Assembly (NCBI GenBank): GCA_934500705.1
Contig: CAKSTI010000001.1
Location: forward strand, 124,001 to 188,000
Length of the DNA: 64,000 nt
Direction: 5' to 3'
Origin: an uncultured Clostridia bacterium
GTDB lineage: Bacteria > Bacillota > Clostridia > UMGS1810
In this document: piece by piece, positions 17,480 to 27,045 of the stretch
Layout: every line of letters begins with the position of its first letter
Numbering within the stretch: the stretch's first letter is position 1
Translations under genes and position numbers: made by a program
The notes under the pieces: generated by a model
What the model was told of the DNA's origin: nothing
The model's input: the letters and a program-made list of their open reading frames with translations, nothing else
Database searches by the model: none

Positions 17480-17735
17480 CGTAAATAAATTCAGCGTTTT
17501 TCATAGGGCAAGTGCTGTAACCTGCGGTGCCACCTATTTTTATACTCTTAAAGGCTTCCGTCAAAGCCCTGCCCTTTAACGCAAGGCTCACGGCGCACCT
17601 ACTCGGAAACATTCCTTTCGGATTGCAGCTCATCGGGTGTTATTCGTGCAGGCTCATACCCGTGCGGCTCTCACCGTCCCACACTCGCTGTCGGCGATAC
17701 CTGCACTACTTCTCCCAATTCAAACGCTTTTAAAA
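17480..17735 (-). promoter_or_regulatory. T-box leader, asparagine specifier
   Basis: This tRNA-sensing leader precedes asnB. Read leftwards, the T-box motif AGGTGGCACCGC lies at 17524-17535 inside an antiterminator helix (17503-17537: ATAGG pairs with CCTAT, GCAGG with CTTGC). Stem I is well formed: lower stem TTGGG (17714-17718) with CCCGA (17633-17637), then a specifier loop, then a perfect 7-bp helix GTGCAGG/CCTGCAC. The 3' side of the specifier loop reads GAATAACA, with the codon AAC (17639-17641) followed by A, so the partner is tRNA-Asn. The leader begins at the amt stop codon. I cannot find a classic terminator with a U-run before asnB, so the mode of output is unclear. Confidence 0.92.
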
Positions 17736-19475
17736 TTACTCTACGTCCTGCAAAGCGTCATAACCTTCTTCGCCGGTTCTGACCTTTACTACGTTTTCAA
17801 CATCGTATACAAAAATCTTTCCGTCGCCGATGTGACCTGTATACAATACCTTCTTGGCTGTTTCGATAACGCTTCTTACCGGAACTTTGCTTACCACGAT
17901 GTCAACCTGGATTTTCGGAAGGAGATTTGTTTCTACCGGAACACCTCTGTAATACTCCGGTTTGCCCTTCTGCTGACCGCAGCCCATTACGTGAGCTACC
18001 GTCATACCTGTGATACCGAGTGACATCATAGCCTCTTTGAGTGCTTCAAAACGAGCCTCTTTGCATACGATCTCAACCTTTGTAAACTTGGGTTCGCCGT
18101 CTGTGTGTTTAGCAGCCGTTGCAACCTTTTCAACCTTTACGGCTTTTGAAACCGGAACATCGCCCATAACTTCCGTCTTGTAGTCGATTGCTGTGGTGTC
18201 GGGCTCCATTGCTATGCCGGCATATGCTGTGAGCAAGCCGTGCTCTGCAATGTCAAGACCTTTAATTTCATCTTCCGCATCGGCACGAAGTCCAATGGTG
18301 TGCTTGATAATCATAAACACTATTGTAATAACAACCGCAACATAGGCGATTACCGAGAACACGCCGAGCGCCTGAACGCCTAAGAACTTAAATCCGCCGC
18401 CGTAGAACAAACCTTTCATTACCGGGAGTGTTCCGTCAGCCTCGGCAACGCCGCCCGTTGAGAACAAACCGAGCAAAAGTGTTCCGAGAGAGCCGCACAC
18501 ACCGTGAACGGATATAGCGCCGACAGGGTCATCAATCTTTGCAACCTTGTCGAAAAATTCTACCGCAAGCACTATCACAATACCGAATATAACACCCATA
18601 ATTGCGGCGCCGAGGGGGCTGACCGTGTCACAACCTGCCGTAATTCCCACAAGACCTGCCAAAGCTGCGTTGTATGTCATAGATACATCGGGCTTACCAT
18701 AGCGTATCCAGGTAAATATCAGCGTTACGCAGCACGCAACAGCGGCAGCAAGGTTTGTGTTAAAGAATATAAGTCCTGCACGCTCAACCTGTGCGTCGGA
18801 GTCCATACCGACAGTTGATGCGCCGTTAAATCCGAACCAGCAGAACCAGAGGATAAATACTCCGAGTGCGGCAACTGTGATATTGTGTCCGAGAATTGCC
18901 TTCGGCTTGCCGTCCTTGCCGTACTTTCCGATACGGGGTCCGAGGATTGCCGCACCGATAAGTGCGCAAATACCGCCGACCATATGTACTGCCGTAGAAC
19001 CTGCAAAGTCGTGGAAGCCTAACTGTGCGAGCCAACCGCCGCCCCAAATCCAGTGACCGGAAATCGGATAGATGAAAAGCGATATTGCAGCGGAGTATAT
19101 GCAGTATGCGCTGAACTTTGTACGCTCTGCCATAGCACCGGAAACAATAGTTGCGGACGTTGCACAAAATACCGTCTGGAATATTGCATATGCCCAAAGC
19201 GGAACGCCGTCAGGCAAAATTGCGCTGTAATCCTTTGTAATCATCGGGTCAATCCAGCCGAACAGTGCTGTGCCCGTGCCGAACATAATTCCAAATCCGA
19301 AAAGCCAGAAACAAGGTGTTCCTATACAGAAATCCATAAGGTTTTTCATAAGAATGTTACCTGTGTTCTTTGCTCTCGTAAAGCCTGCCTCACACATTGA
19401 GAAACCGGCCTGCATAAAGAATACCAATGCGGCTCCCAAGAGAACCCAAATTGTGTTTACCGAACTGAAACTCAT
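17736..19475 (-). CDS. amt: ammonium transporter fused to a PII signalling domain
   Basis: Residues about 1-415 form an Amt/Rh ammonium channel: a typical MQAGFSMCEAGF first helix with AKNTGNILMKNLMDF, about eleven membrane segments, and the conserved FDFAGSTAVHMVGG region. The C-terminal part (about 460-575) is a complete GlnB/GlnK-like PII domain (KFTKVEIVCKEARFEALKEAM ... GKPEYYRG ... KIQVDIVV ... GDGKIFVYDV), in which the EYYRG T-loop is kept. Such fusions let the 2-oxoglutarate/ATP sensor gate its own channel. The ATG at 19475 is chosen because AGGAG lies eight bases upstream. It follows glnN by 29 bases. Confidence 0.95.
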   Translation of the reverse strand: MSFSSVNTIWVLLGAALVFFMQAGFSMCEAGFTRAKNTGNILMKNLMDFCIGTPCFWLFGFGIMFGTGTALFGWIDPMITKDYSAILPDGVPLWAYAIFQTVFCATSATIVSGAMAERTKFSAYCIYSAAISLFIYPISGHWIWGGGWLAQLGFHDFAGSTAVHMVGGICALIGAAILGPRIGKYGKDGKPKAILGHNITVAALGVFILWFCWFGFNGASTVGMDSDAQVERAGLIFFNTNLAAAVACCVTLIFTWIRYGKPDVSMTYNAALAGLVGITAGCDTVSPLGAAIMGVIFGIVIVLAVEFFDKVAKIDDPVGAISVHGVCGSLGTLLLGLFSTGGVAEADGTLPVMKGLFYGGGFKFLGVQALGVFSVIAYVAVVITIVFMIIKHTIGLRADAEDEIKGLDIAEHGLLTAYAGIAMEPDTTAIDYKTEVMGDVPVSKAVKVEKVATAAKHTDGEPKFTKVEIVCKEARFEALKEAMMSLGITGMTVAHVMGCGQQKGKPEYYRGVPVETNLLPKIQVDIVVSKVPVRSVIETAKKVLYTGHIGDGKIFVYDVENVVKVRTGEEGYDALQDVE

Positions 19476-19504
19476 AATTCCCACTCCTTTTTAATTTACA
19501 CTTA

Positions 19505-21598
<2,094 letters not shown>

Positions 21599-21623
21599 CT
21601 TAATCAACCTCTTTCTGTTAAAA

Positions 21624-21672
21624 TAAAAAAGCAAGGACATCGAAAGAAAACAATTTCTTTCGGCGTCCTTGC
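21624..21672 (-). terminator. intrinsic terminator in the glnN leader
   Basis: Reading leftwards, GCAAGGAC, an unpaired triplet, GAAAGAAA, loop TTGT, TTTCTTTC, an unpaired triplet and GTCCTTGC form a long hairpin (21631-21672), followed by TTTTTTATTTT. It begins only about six bases after the expected transcription start and ends about 30 bases before the glnN ATG. Expression of glnN therefore needs read-through or antitermination. Confidence 0.9.
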
Positions 21673-21684
21673 CTTATGTTGCGT

Positions 21685-21713
21685 ATTATACACCGCCTTT
21701 TTGCATTTGTCAA
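21685..21713 (-). promoter_or_regulatory. sigma-A promoter of glnN
   Basis: Reading leftwards, consensus TTGACA (21708-21713) and TATAAT (21685-21690) with a 17-base spacer. This perfect promoter stands directly before the leader terminator. Confidence 0.93.
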
Positions 21714-21758
21714 TAGTTTTTTGAAAAATTTTGTCAAAAAATTTTTTGGAGGTATATT

Positions 21759-22535
21759 TTAGTATCCGTACCTTTCACTTTTATCCGACACAAGAAGTGC
21801 GCCGTTATCCACCGTAAGCGTCACACCGGTGATCGACCTTGCGCTGTGTGAGGCAAGGTATTTAACGGCATCTGCCACCTCGTCCACACTTGCCCACTTT
21901 TTAAGCGGAATTTTATAGTATGTACTTTCCTTGTCGTCAAGTCTGCTTGACCCGGTATCCGTCCAGCCGGGAGCAACGGTATTTACTCTTATCCCATATT
22001 TTGCAAGTTCTATTGCGGCGTGCTCCGCCATTTTTTGTGCCGCCGCTTTTACAGAGCCGTAAACCGAAACATCTGCGAAATGCGCCTTGGCATTATTTGA
22101 AGATATGAGCACAATACTGCCTTTGATATTCTTATCTATCATAAATTTTGCCGCATTTTGCATACAGAAAAACGCACCTTTAAAATCCACCGAGCACACG
22201 GTATCAAAAATTTCTTCGCTCGTTTCAATAAAAGACGATTTAAGTGTTATTCCGGCGTTGTTGACAAAAAGGTCAAGCCTTTCAAAATGATTGGCGAACT
22301 CTGAAAACATATTGTCAATGTCGCTTTTCTTGCTCACATCGGCTCTGATTGCCGCCGCTTTTCTGCCAAAATGCCTTATGCGCTCCAATGTATCATTTGC
22401 CCCTTCCTCGCTGCCACGGTACGATATTGCCACATCATATCCGCTTTTGGCAAGACTTACGGCTATCCCTTTGCCTATTCCCGTTCCGCCGCCGGTTACA
22501 AAGGCGGTTTTGCGAACATTTAATTCATTACTCAT
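21759..22535 (-). CDS. short-chain dehydrogenase/reductase, probable sugar dehydrogenase
   Basis: This is a 258-residue classical SDR with a Rossmann fold. It shows TGGGTGIGKG (cofactor-binding glycine motif near the N-terminus), the NNAG motif, a catalytic Ser in VLISSNNAK and the YGSVK catalytic Tyr-x3-Lys. The C-terminal GVTLTVDNGAL is usual for glucose 1-dehydrogenase and 3-oxoacyl reductase types. The arginine after GSEEGA hints at NADP use but is not decisive. The start at 22535 has GGGAGG upstream, and it overlaps the aldolase gene by eight bases. Placed with a sugar-acid dehydratase and a DapA-type aldolase, it probably oxidises a sugar or a 2-keto-3-deoxy sugar acid. It is the last gene of the polysaccharide locus. 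Confidence 0.85.
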   Translation of the reverse strand: MSNELNVRKTAFVTGGGTGIGKGIAVSLAKSGYDVAISYRGSEEGANDTLERIRHFGRKAAAIRADVSKKSDIDNMFSEFANHFERLDLFVNNAGITLKSSFIETSEEIFDTVCSVDFKGAFFCMQNAAKFMIDKNIKGSIVLISSNNAKAHFADVSVYGSVKAAAQKMAEHAAIELAKYGIRVNTVAPGWTDTGSSRLDDKESTYYKIPLKKWASVDEVADAVKYLASHSARSITGVTLTVDNGALLVSDKSERYGY

Positions 22536-23448
22536 TGCTGTCCTCCCAGTGGTACTCTTTTGCAAGTATCCTATAAAATTCATCAAACAGCTTGTCAAAA
22601 TATCCGTCCGTTTCAAATGACGGTTTTCTGCAATAGTCCGACGCTATAATTCCACGGCGTTTCAGTATTCTTTTTTCAAAAGCGATAATCTGCTCCACAT
22701 TTTGTCTTATGTGGTTCAGCATTGGCAAAAGCCTGTTGTGAATTTCTATCGCTTTTTGACGGTTTCCGTTTACATAATTATTATATATGTCAACATAAAC
22801 GTCATACATAGAGCAACCCGGCATAGCGCCTATTGCACCTCTGTCCATACATTCTATAAGCTGGAAGCCTGCATTGCCGACAAAAATTTTCATTTTGCCG
22901 TCTGTCAGTTTCATCAGGTTGGTAACATATGGTCCGGCAGGCTTACACTCTATTTTGTAATATATCATATTCGGACATTCTTTTTCGAGTCTGCAAAATG
23001 TTTCGGGCGGTATGGCAACGCCCGTCTGTTCCGGTGCATACTGCGCCATTATTGGAATATCTACGGCATTTGCAACAGCTTTCATATGCTCATACAGCCA
23101 CTTAGAGTTTGGTTTGAGAAAAAAAGGCGGCAACAGCATAAGACAGTCCGCACCCGATTTTTCAAAATACTTTGCCTGTTCTGCCGCAACTTCGGTTGAA
23201 TGGTCTGTAACCGAAATTATGCACTTCCCGCCCTCACGGTGTGCGGCATCAACAGTTACATCAACCATTTTTCTGCGTTCGTCGTCCGTTAATTTGTAGT
23301 ATTCGCCGGCTATGCCGAAAAGTGTGACGGCGTCAGAACCGCCACAAATAAGCGTTTTAACAAGGTTTTCAAGACTCTTTAAGTCTATCTTACCATCATC
23401 TGTAAACGTTGCTGCCACAATCGGGCATATTCCTTTTATCTCCTGCAT
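22528..23448 (-). CDS. DapA/N-acetylneuraminate lyase family aldolase
   Basis: This is a 306-residue class I aldolase of the dihydrodipicolinate synthase family. The Schiff-base lysine is in MIYYKIECKP, and the tyrosine that helps proton transfer is in IPIMAQYAPEQTG. The phosphate/carboxylate-binding loop reads GIAGEYYKLTDDER rather than the GTTGE of true DapA, and the lysine genes are elsewhere, so a role in lysine synthesis is unlikely. In context it most likely cleaves a 2-keto-3-deoxy sugar acid to pyruvate and an aldehyde. It starts at the base where the preceding glycosidase-like gene ends (overlap of one base) and overlaps the SDR gene by eight bases. Confidence 0.85.
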   Translation of the reverse strand: MQEIKGICPIVAATFTDDGKIDLKSLENLVKTLICGGSDAVTLFGIAGEYYKLTDDERRKMVDVTVDAAHREGGKCIISVTDHSTEVAAEQAKYFEKSGADCLMLLPPFFLKPNSKWLYEHMKAVANAVDIPIMAQYAPEQTGVAIPPETFCRLEKECPNMIYYKIECKPAGPYVTNLMKLTDGKMKIFVGNAGFQLIECMDRGAIGAMPGCSMYDVYVDIYNNYVNGNRQKAIEIHNRLLPMLNHIRQNVEQIIAFEKRILKRRGIIASDYCRKPSFETDGYFDKLFDEFYRILAKEYHWEDSNE

Positions 23449-25316
23449 TACAATTCCTCCCTGTCTATAATCGCATCGTGCGGTTTTATTATCTTTCCTC
23501 CGTATGCAAAATCCCTGCTGCCGAAGTTTGCCGTAACTCTTATCCTTGTGTTTTCGTTTTCAAAAACTGTTTTCTGAACCGTCATATCGTCTGTTAAATA
23601 ATCAAAGCGCATCATCTTTGCATACCTTAATTCTCTTGACAGCGGAACGGTCTTTTTGTAGGATTTTAGTATCAACGGTTTTAAGCTTTCCCAGTCCGTC
23701 GCCTTAAAACTGTATATTGGCGGCTGGGCATACAACATATTATATAAATCCCTTACGTCCGTAAGATGCGGACAGCTGTTTGAACTGTCGCCCCAATACC
23801 AATAGTTGGTTTGACAGTCGTGATACACAAGCTCCCAGAGCGGAACCCGGTATTTGGGATTTAACATATATTTTTCAATTTTTTCGTCCGTGGTTTCAGG
23901 TGTATACAGCGTTGCCATTCGCCTGCCGCTGTCAAACGAACGGTATTCGGGGATACTCATCATTCCCTCGCTGTAAGCATAACTTTTAACTGCATTTTCG
24001 TGCCCGTTTTCGGTTCCGCAGAACATTTTGAGCTTGGATATTTCCTCAAAGAGCTTATTTTTGTACTCAAACGCCTGCTCCCTCGTTGCCGGGTGCTCTT
24101 TGCTGTAACATTCATAGGAACAGCAAACGGCAACATCAATAAACACACCGTCTATGCCGTTGTCGCTGCCGTGCTCTTTGACAAATTTCTTTGCACAGTC
24201 CGGCGCAACGGCGTCACACATTCTGTTTTGATGATACATTTTTCCGTCGGTGCCCTTTAAATCCCACGCCGGGCAAAGACTGCCGTCACTGTTTACCACA
24301 ATCCCGTCCGGCCAGTACGGCATTCTGTTTTCGCACCTTTTAAGTCGTGTTTTGGGTATTTTATCTTTACAAAAATCCGGTATTACGTCAGTATATACAT
24401 CATAATATGTCGTTGTATAACCGAGTGATTTTACGTATTCTACGGTACTGCGGTCTATGTTCTCGTCAAAAATACTCCACATAATGTTATCCATACCGTT
24501 GTTTTTCATATCAAGTGCAATGCGCTTTCGCAACTCATAATCCGACTTCGACGGAACGGAGTAAACGGCATTTTGCGAGTACAGCTTATCCATTGCGTCA
24601 TTATTCCACAACCAGACGTCGGCGCTGCCTGCCGAACGGTCGATTACGGGGTTTTCCGCTGATTTTTCTTTAAGCGTCTTAACCAGTTTCCGTTGCTCTG
24701 CAATTTTCCTGTAAACGCCGCACATTCCGTTAATAGGGTCATCTGTCCCGGTATAGTACCTAATTTTTCTTTCGTATCCCCATCTGCCCTTTTGAGGCAG
24801 CCACATAACAGACGTTCTGAATAATCCGTCGTCGCCTTTTTCGGTCTTTAAACTTGCGTCAAAATTCGTTATTACAGCGCACATTACCCAGCTTTTATCA
24901 GGCTTATATATTCCCCAAAAACTCATAGAATTCCACGAACCGCCATACAACGGACGCACCTTCGGCAGCGGTATATCGTCCTCAACGTTAAAAACTATTC
25001 CCTCGCAGTATGCGTCAACCTCCCGGTATGCACGCTCCGGCTCGATTGCCTCCGGATAGCAAATGTTTCCGTCAAATTCCGCATCGGAGTTTATGGTTAG
25101 CTGCACATATTCGCCGGTTTCGTCGTTTTTAATTTCGTATCGGCAATCAAGACACACGCCGTCTTTTGTGACTTTGAAAGATATAACTTTTTCTTTCATT
25201 TCGGCACATTTTGTGCGCCCGCCTTTTATGATAAATTGCGAACCGCTTTTTAAATTTTCTATCTTTACAACATTATCCTCAAAATACAGTTTTACAGTAT
25301 TTCCCGTAAGTTCCAT
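23448..25316 (-). CDS. cytoplasmic glycoside-hydrolase-like protein
   Basis: This 622-residue protein has no signal peptide or membrane segment, so it should act on imported oligosaccharides in the cytoplasm. Residues about 1-215 form a beta-rich domain, and about 225-540 look like a TIM barrel. Candidate catalytic carboxylates lie in DGVFIDVAVCCSYE (strand-end aspartate), in the segment MFCGTENGHENA and in WSIFDENIDRS. The barrel recalls uncharacterised families related to GH101/GH129 or DUF6259-type proteins, but I cannot place it in a numbered family. It lies between the dehydratase and aldolase genes with 14-base and one-base junctions, so it belongs to the same pathway operon. Confidence 0.6.
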   Translation of the reverse strand: MELTGNTVKLYFEDNVVKIENLKSGSQFIIKGGRTKCAEMKEKVISFKVTKDGVCLDCRYEIKNDETGEYVQLTINSDAEFDGNICYPEAIEPERAYREVDAYCEGIVFNVEDDIPLPKVRPLYGGSWNSMSFWGIYKPDKSWVMCAVITNFDASLKTEKGDDGLFRTSVMWLPQKGRWGYERKIRYYTGTDDPINGMCGVYRKIAEQRKLVKTLKEKSAENPVIDRSAGSADVWLWNNDAMDKLYSQNAVYSVPSKSDYELRKRIALDMKNNGMDNIMWSIFDENIDRSTVEYVKSLGYTTTYYDVYTDVIPDFCKDKIPKTRLKRCENRMPYWPDGIVVNSDGSLCPAWDLKGTDGKMYHQNRMCDAVAPDCAKKFVKEHGSDNGIDGVFIDVAVCCSYECYSKEHPATREQAFEYKNKLFEEISKLKMFCGTENGHENAVKSYAYSEGMMSIPEYRSFDSGRRMATLYTPETTDEKIEKYMLNPKYRVPLWELVYHDCQTNYWYWGDSSNSCPHLTDVRDLYNMLYAQPPIYSFKATDWESLKPLILKSYKKTVPLSRELRYAKMMRFDYLTDDMTVQKTVFENENTRIRVTANFGSRDFAYGGKIIKPHDAIIDREEL

Positions 25317-25330
25317 ATCGGTTCACCTTC

Positions 25331-27025
25331 TCAATCTTTGTACTGCATATATGTGAGGTCACAGCCTTCGTCCGCCTGAGTTACGCTATCTATAAAATTG
25401 CGTACAAATCCTCGTTTTATGTCATCGTGCACCTTTGGTTTAAAGTCTTTAAGCCTGTTTTTAATCTCCTCATCGCTTAATTCAAGCTCTATGAGGTTGT
25501 TGTCAACGTCAAGATGAATTATGTCCCCGTCACGTACTGCCGCAAGAGGTCCGCCTACTGCACTTTCGGGTGCAACGTGTAAAACCTGCGTTCCGAAACA
25601 GCCACCCGACATTCTCGCATCGGTTATACGCACGAAATCCTTAATGCCCAGTTTATTGAGCTTTGGCGGCAGAGGCATATAGTTGCCGTTTTCCGGCATT
25701 CCCGGAGCGCCGACCGGTCCGAAACCACGCAGAACAATTACCGTATCTGCCGTCATATCGGAGTTGTCGTCAAGCAGGTAAGCCTGACACTGCTCCAAAT
25801 TTTCAAAGACTTTTGCCGGTCCCCTGTGATTTAAGAGATTTTTGCTCGCCGCACTGCGCTTTATGACTGCACCATTAGGTGCAAGATTGCCGTACAGAAC
25901 CGCTATACCGCCTCTGTCGTCGAGCGGATTGTCAAGCGGACGGATTATGTCGGTATTATACGGCATATCAATATCTGTAAGATTTTCGCCGACTGTCTTT
26001 CCCGTCACGGTAAGACAATCGGTATTCAATCTGCCTTCCAACTCCTTCATCAAAGACGCTACGCCGCCGGCATCGTGAAAACTTGTGCCGACAGTACCCG
26101 TCCCGTGAGGTTTAACATTTACAAGGACAGGTATTTCCTTGCCTATTTTTTCAAAATCGCTCAGTTTAATATCAATATTTGCCCTTTTTGCTATTGCCGT
26201 CAGGTGAATAATCAGGTTTGTTGAACCGCCTGTTGCCATAAGCACTTTTATTGCGTTCTCTATGGATTTGCGGTTTATAATGTCAAGGCACTTGATGTCT
26301 TTTTCTATGAGTTCTACAATTTGTCTGCCGGACTCCTCGCAAATTCTCATCTTTTCGGCAGATACACCGAGGCACGATGCGGAATTCGGCAGCGCTATGC
26401 CGAGAGCCTCGGTAATCGTCTGGCAGGTGTTTGCCGTACCCATTATGGGGCACGCACCGGCACTGCCGTACAGACAGCCTTCGTGCTTTGTCATTTCGTC
26501 AAGGCTTATTTCACCGGAGGTATATCTGTTATAAAGATAAAAACTGTCCGTGCCGCAGGCAAGAGTCTGCCCCTTATAATTTCCCGGTAACATTGCACCG
26601 CCGGGAACATATATTGTAGGTTTGTTCGCCGAAACTGCCGCCATAAGCTGTGCCGGTATGTTTTTGTCACAGCCGCCGATTAACACAACACCGTCAAACG
26701 GGTGACGCTCTATAAGTTCCTCCGTTGTTACGGACAAAAGATTTCGGTATATGAGGCTGGAAATGTCAAAGAAAACCTCGCAAATCGACATAGTGTTAAG
26801 CTCCAAAGGAAAACCGCCTGCCGCCCACACTCCCCTTTTAACCGCATCTGCAAGCTGGCGGAAATGGACGTGTCCGGGATTTGTTTCCGCCCAGGTGTTT
26901 ATGATGCCTACAATCGGCTTTTCGATGTCGCTGTCGGTATAGCCCATAGATTTTAAAAGTGCATTGCGTATAAGACCTGTTCTGTCCCCACGCTTTTTCC
27001 AAGATGCTGAATAATTGTTTTGCAT
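25331..27025 (-). CDS. IlvD/Edd family sugar-acid dehydratase
   Basis: This 564-residue protein belongs to the dihydroxy-acid/6-phosphogluconate dehydratase family, which uses an iron-sulfur cluster and Mg2+. Cluster cysteines are seen in LIGGCDKNIPA and GSAGACPIMGTANT, with a further cysteine-bearing TLACG segment; DARMSGG near the C-terminus is a family signature. The opening WKKRGDRTGLIRNALLKSMGYTDSDIEKP is closer to pentonate (arabonate/xylonate) dehydratases than to IlvD. There are no branched-chain amino acid genes nearby; the neighbours are glycosidases, an aldolase and an SDR. It should dehydrate an aldonate to a 2-keto-3-deoxy acid. It starts 20 bases after the preceding glycosidase gene. 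Confidence 0.88.
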   Translation of the reverse strand: MQNNYSASWKKRGDRTGLIRNALLKSMGYTDSDIEKPIVGIINTWAETNPGHVHFRQLADAVKRGVWAAGGFPLELNTMSICEVFFDISSLIYRNLLSVTTEELIERHPFDGVVLIGGCDKNIPAQLMAAVSANKPTIYVPGGAMLPGNYKGQTLACGTDSFYLYNRYTSGEISLDEMTKHEGCLYGSAGACPIMGTANTCQTITEALGIALPNSASCLGVSAEKMRICEESGRQIVELIEKDIKCLDIINRKSIENAIKVLMATGGSTNLIIHLTAIAKRANIDIKLSDFEKIGKEIPVLVNVKPHGTGTVGTSFHDAGGVASLMKELEGRLNTDCLTVTGKTVGENLTDIDMPYNTDIIRPLDNPLDDRGGIAVLYGNLAPNGAVIKRSAASKNLLNHRGPAKVFENLEQCQAYLLDDNSDMTADTVIVLRGFGPVGAPGMPENGNYMPLPPKLNKLGIKDFVRITDARMSGGCFGTQVLHVAPESAVGGPLAAVRDGDIIHLDVDNNLIELELSDEEIKNRLKDFKPKVHDDIKRGFVRNFIDSVTQADEGCDLTYMQYKD

Positions 27026-27045
27026 ACAAATACCTCCAAATGTTA

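Noticed and set aside
17415..17633. Small leftward frame between amt and asnB
   Set aside because: The sequence is the T-box leader; base pairing, not coding, explains it, and the frame has no ribosome site.
22528..23448. Reading this gene as dapA of lysine synthesis
   Set aside because: The carboxylate loop is not that of DapA, and the neighbours are sugar-acid and glycosidase genes.
25331..27025. Reading this gene as ilvD of valine/isoleucine synthesis
   Set aside because: No other branched-chain genes are near, the N-terminus is pentonate-dehydratase-like, and the operon is for sugars.
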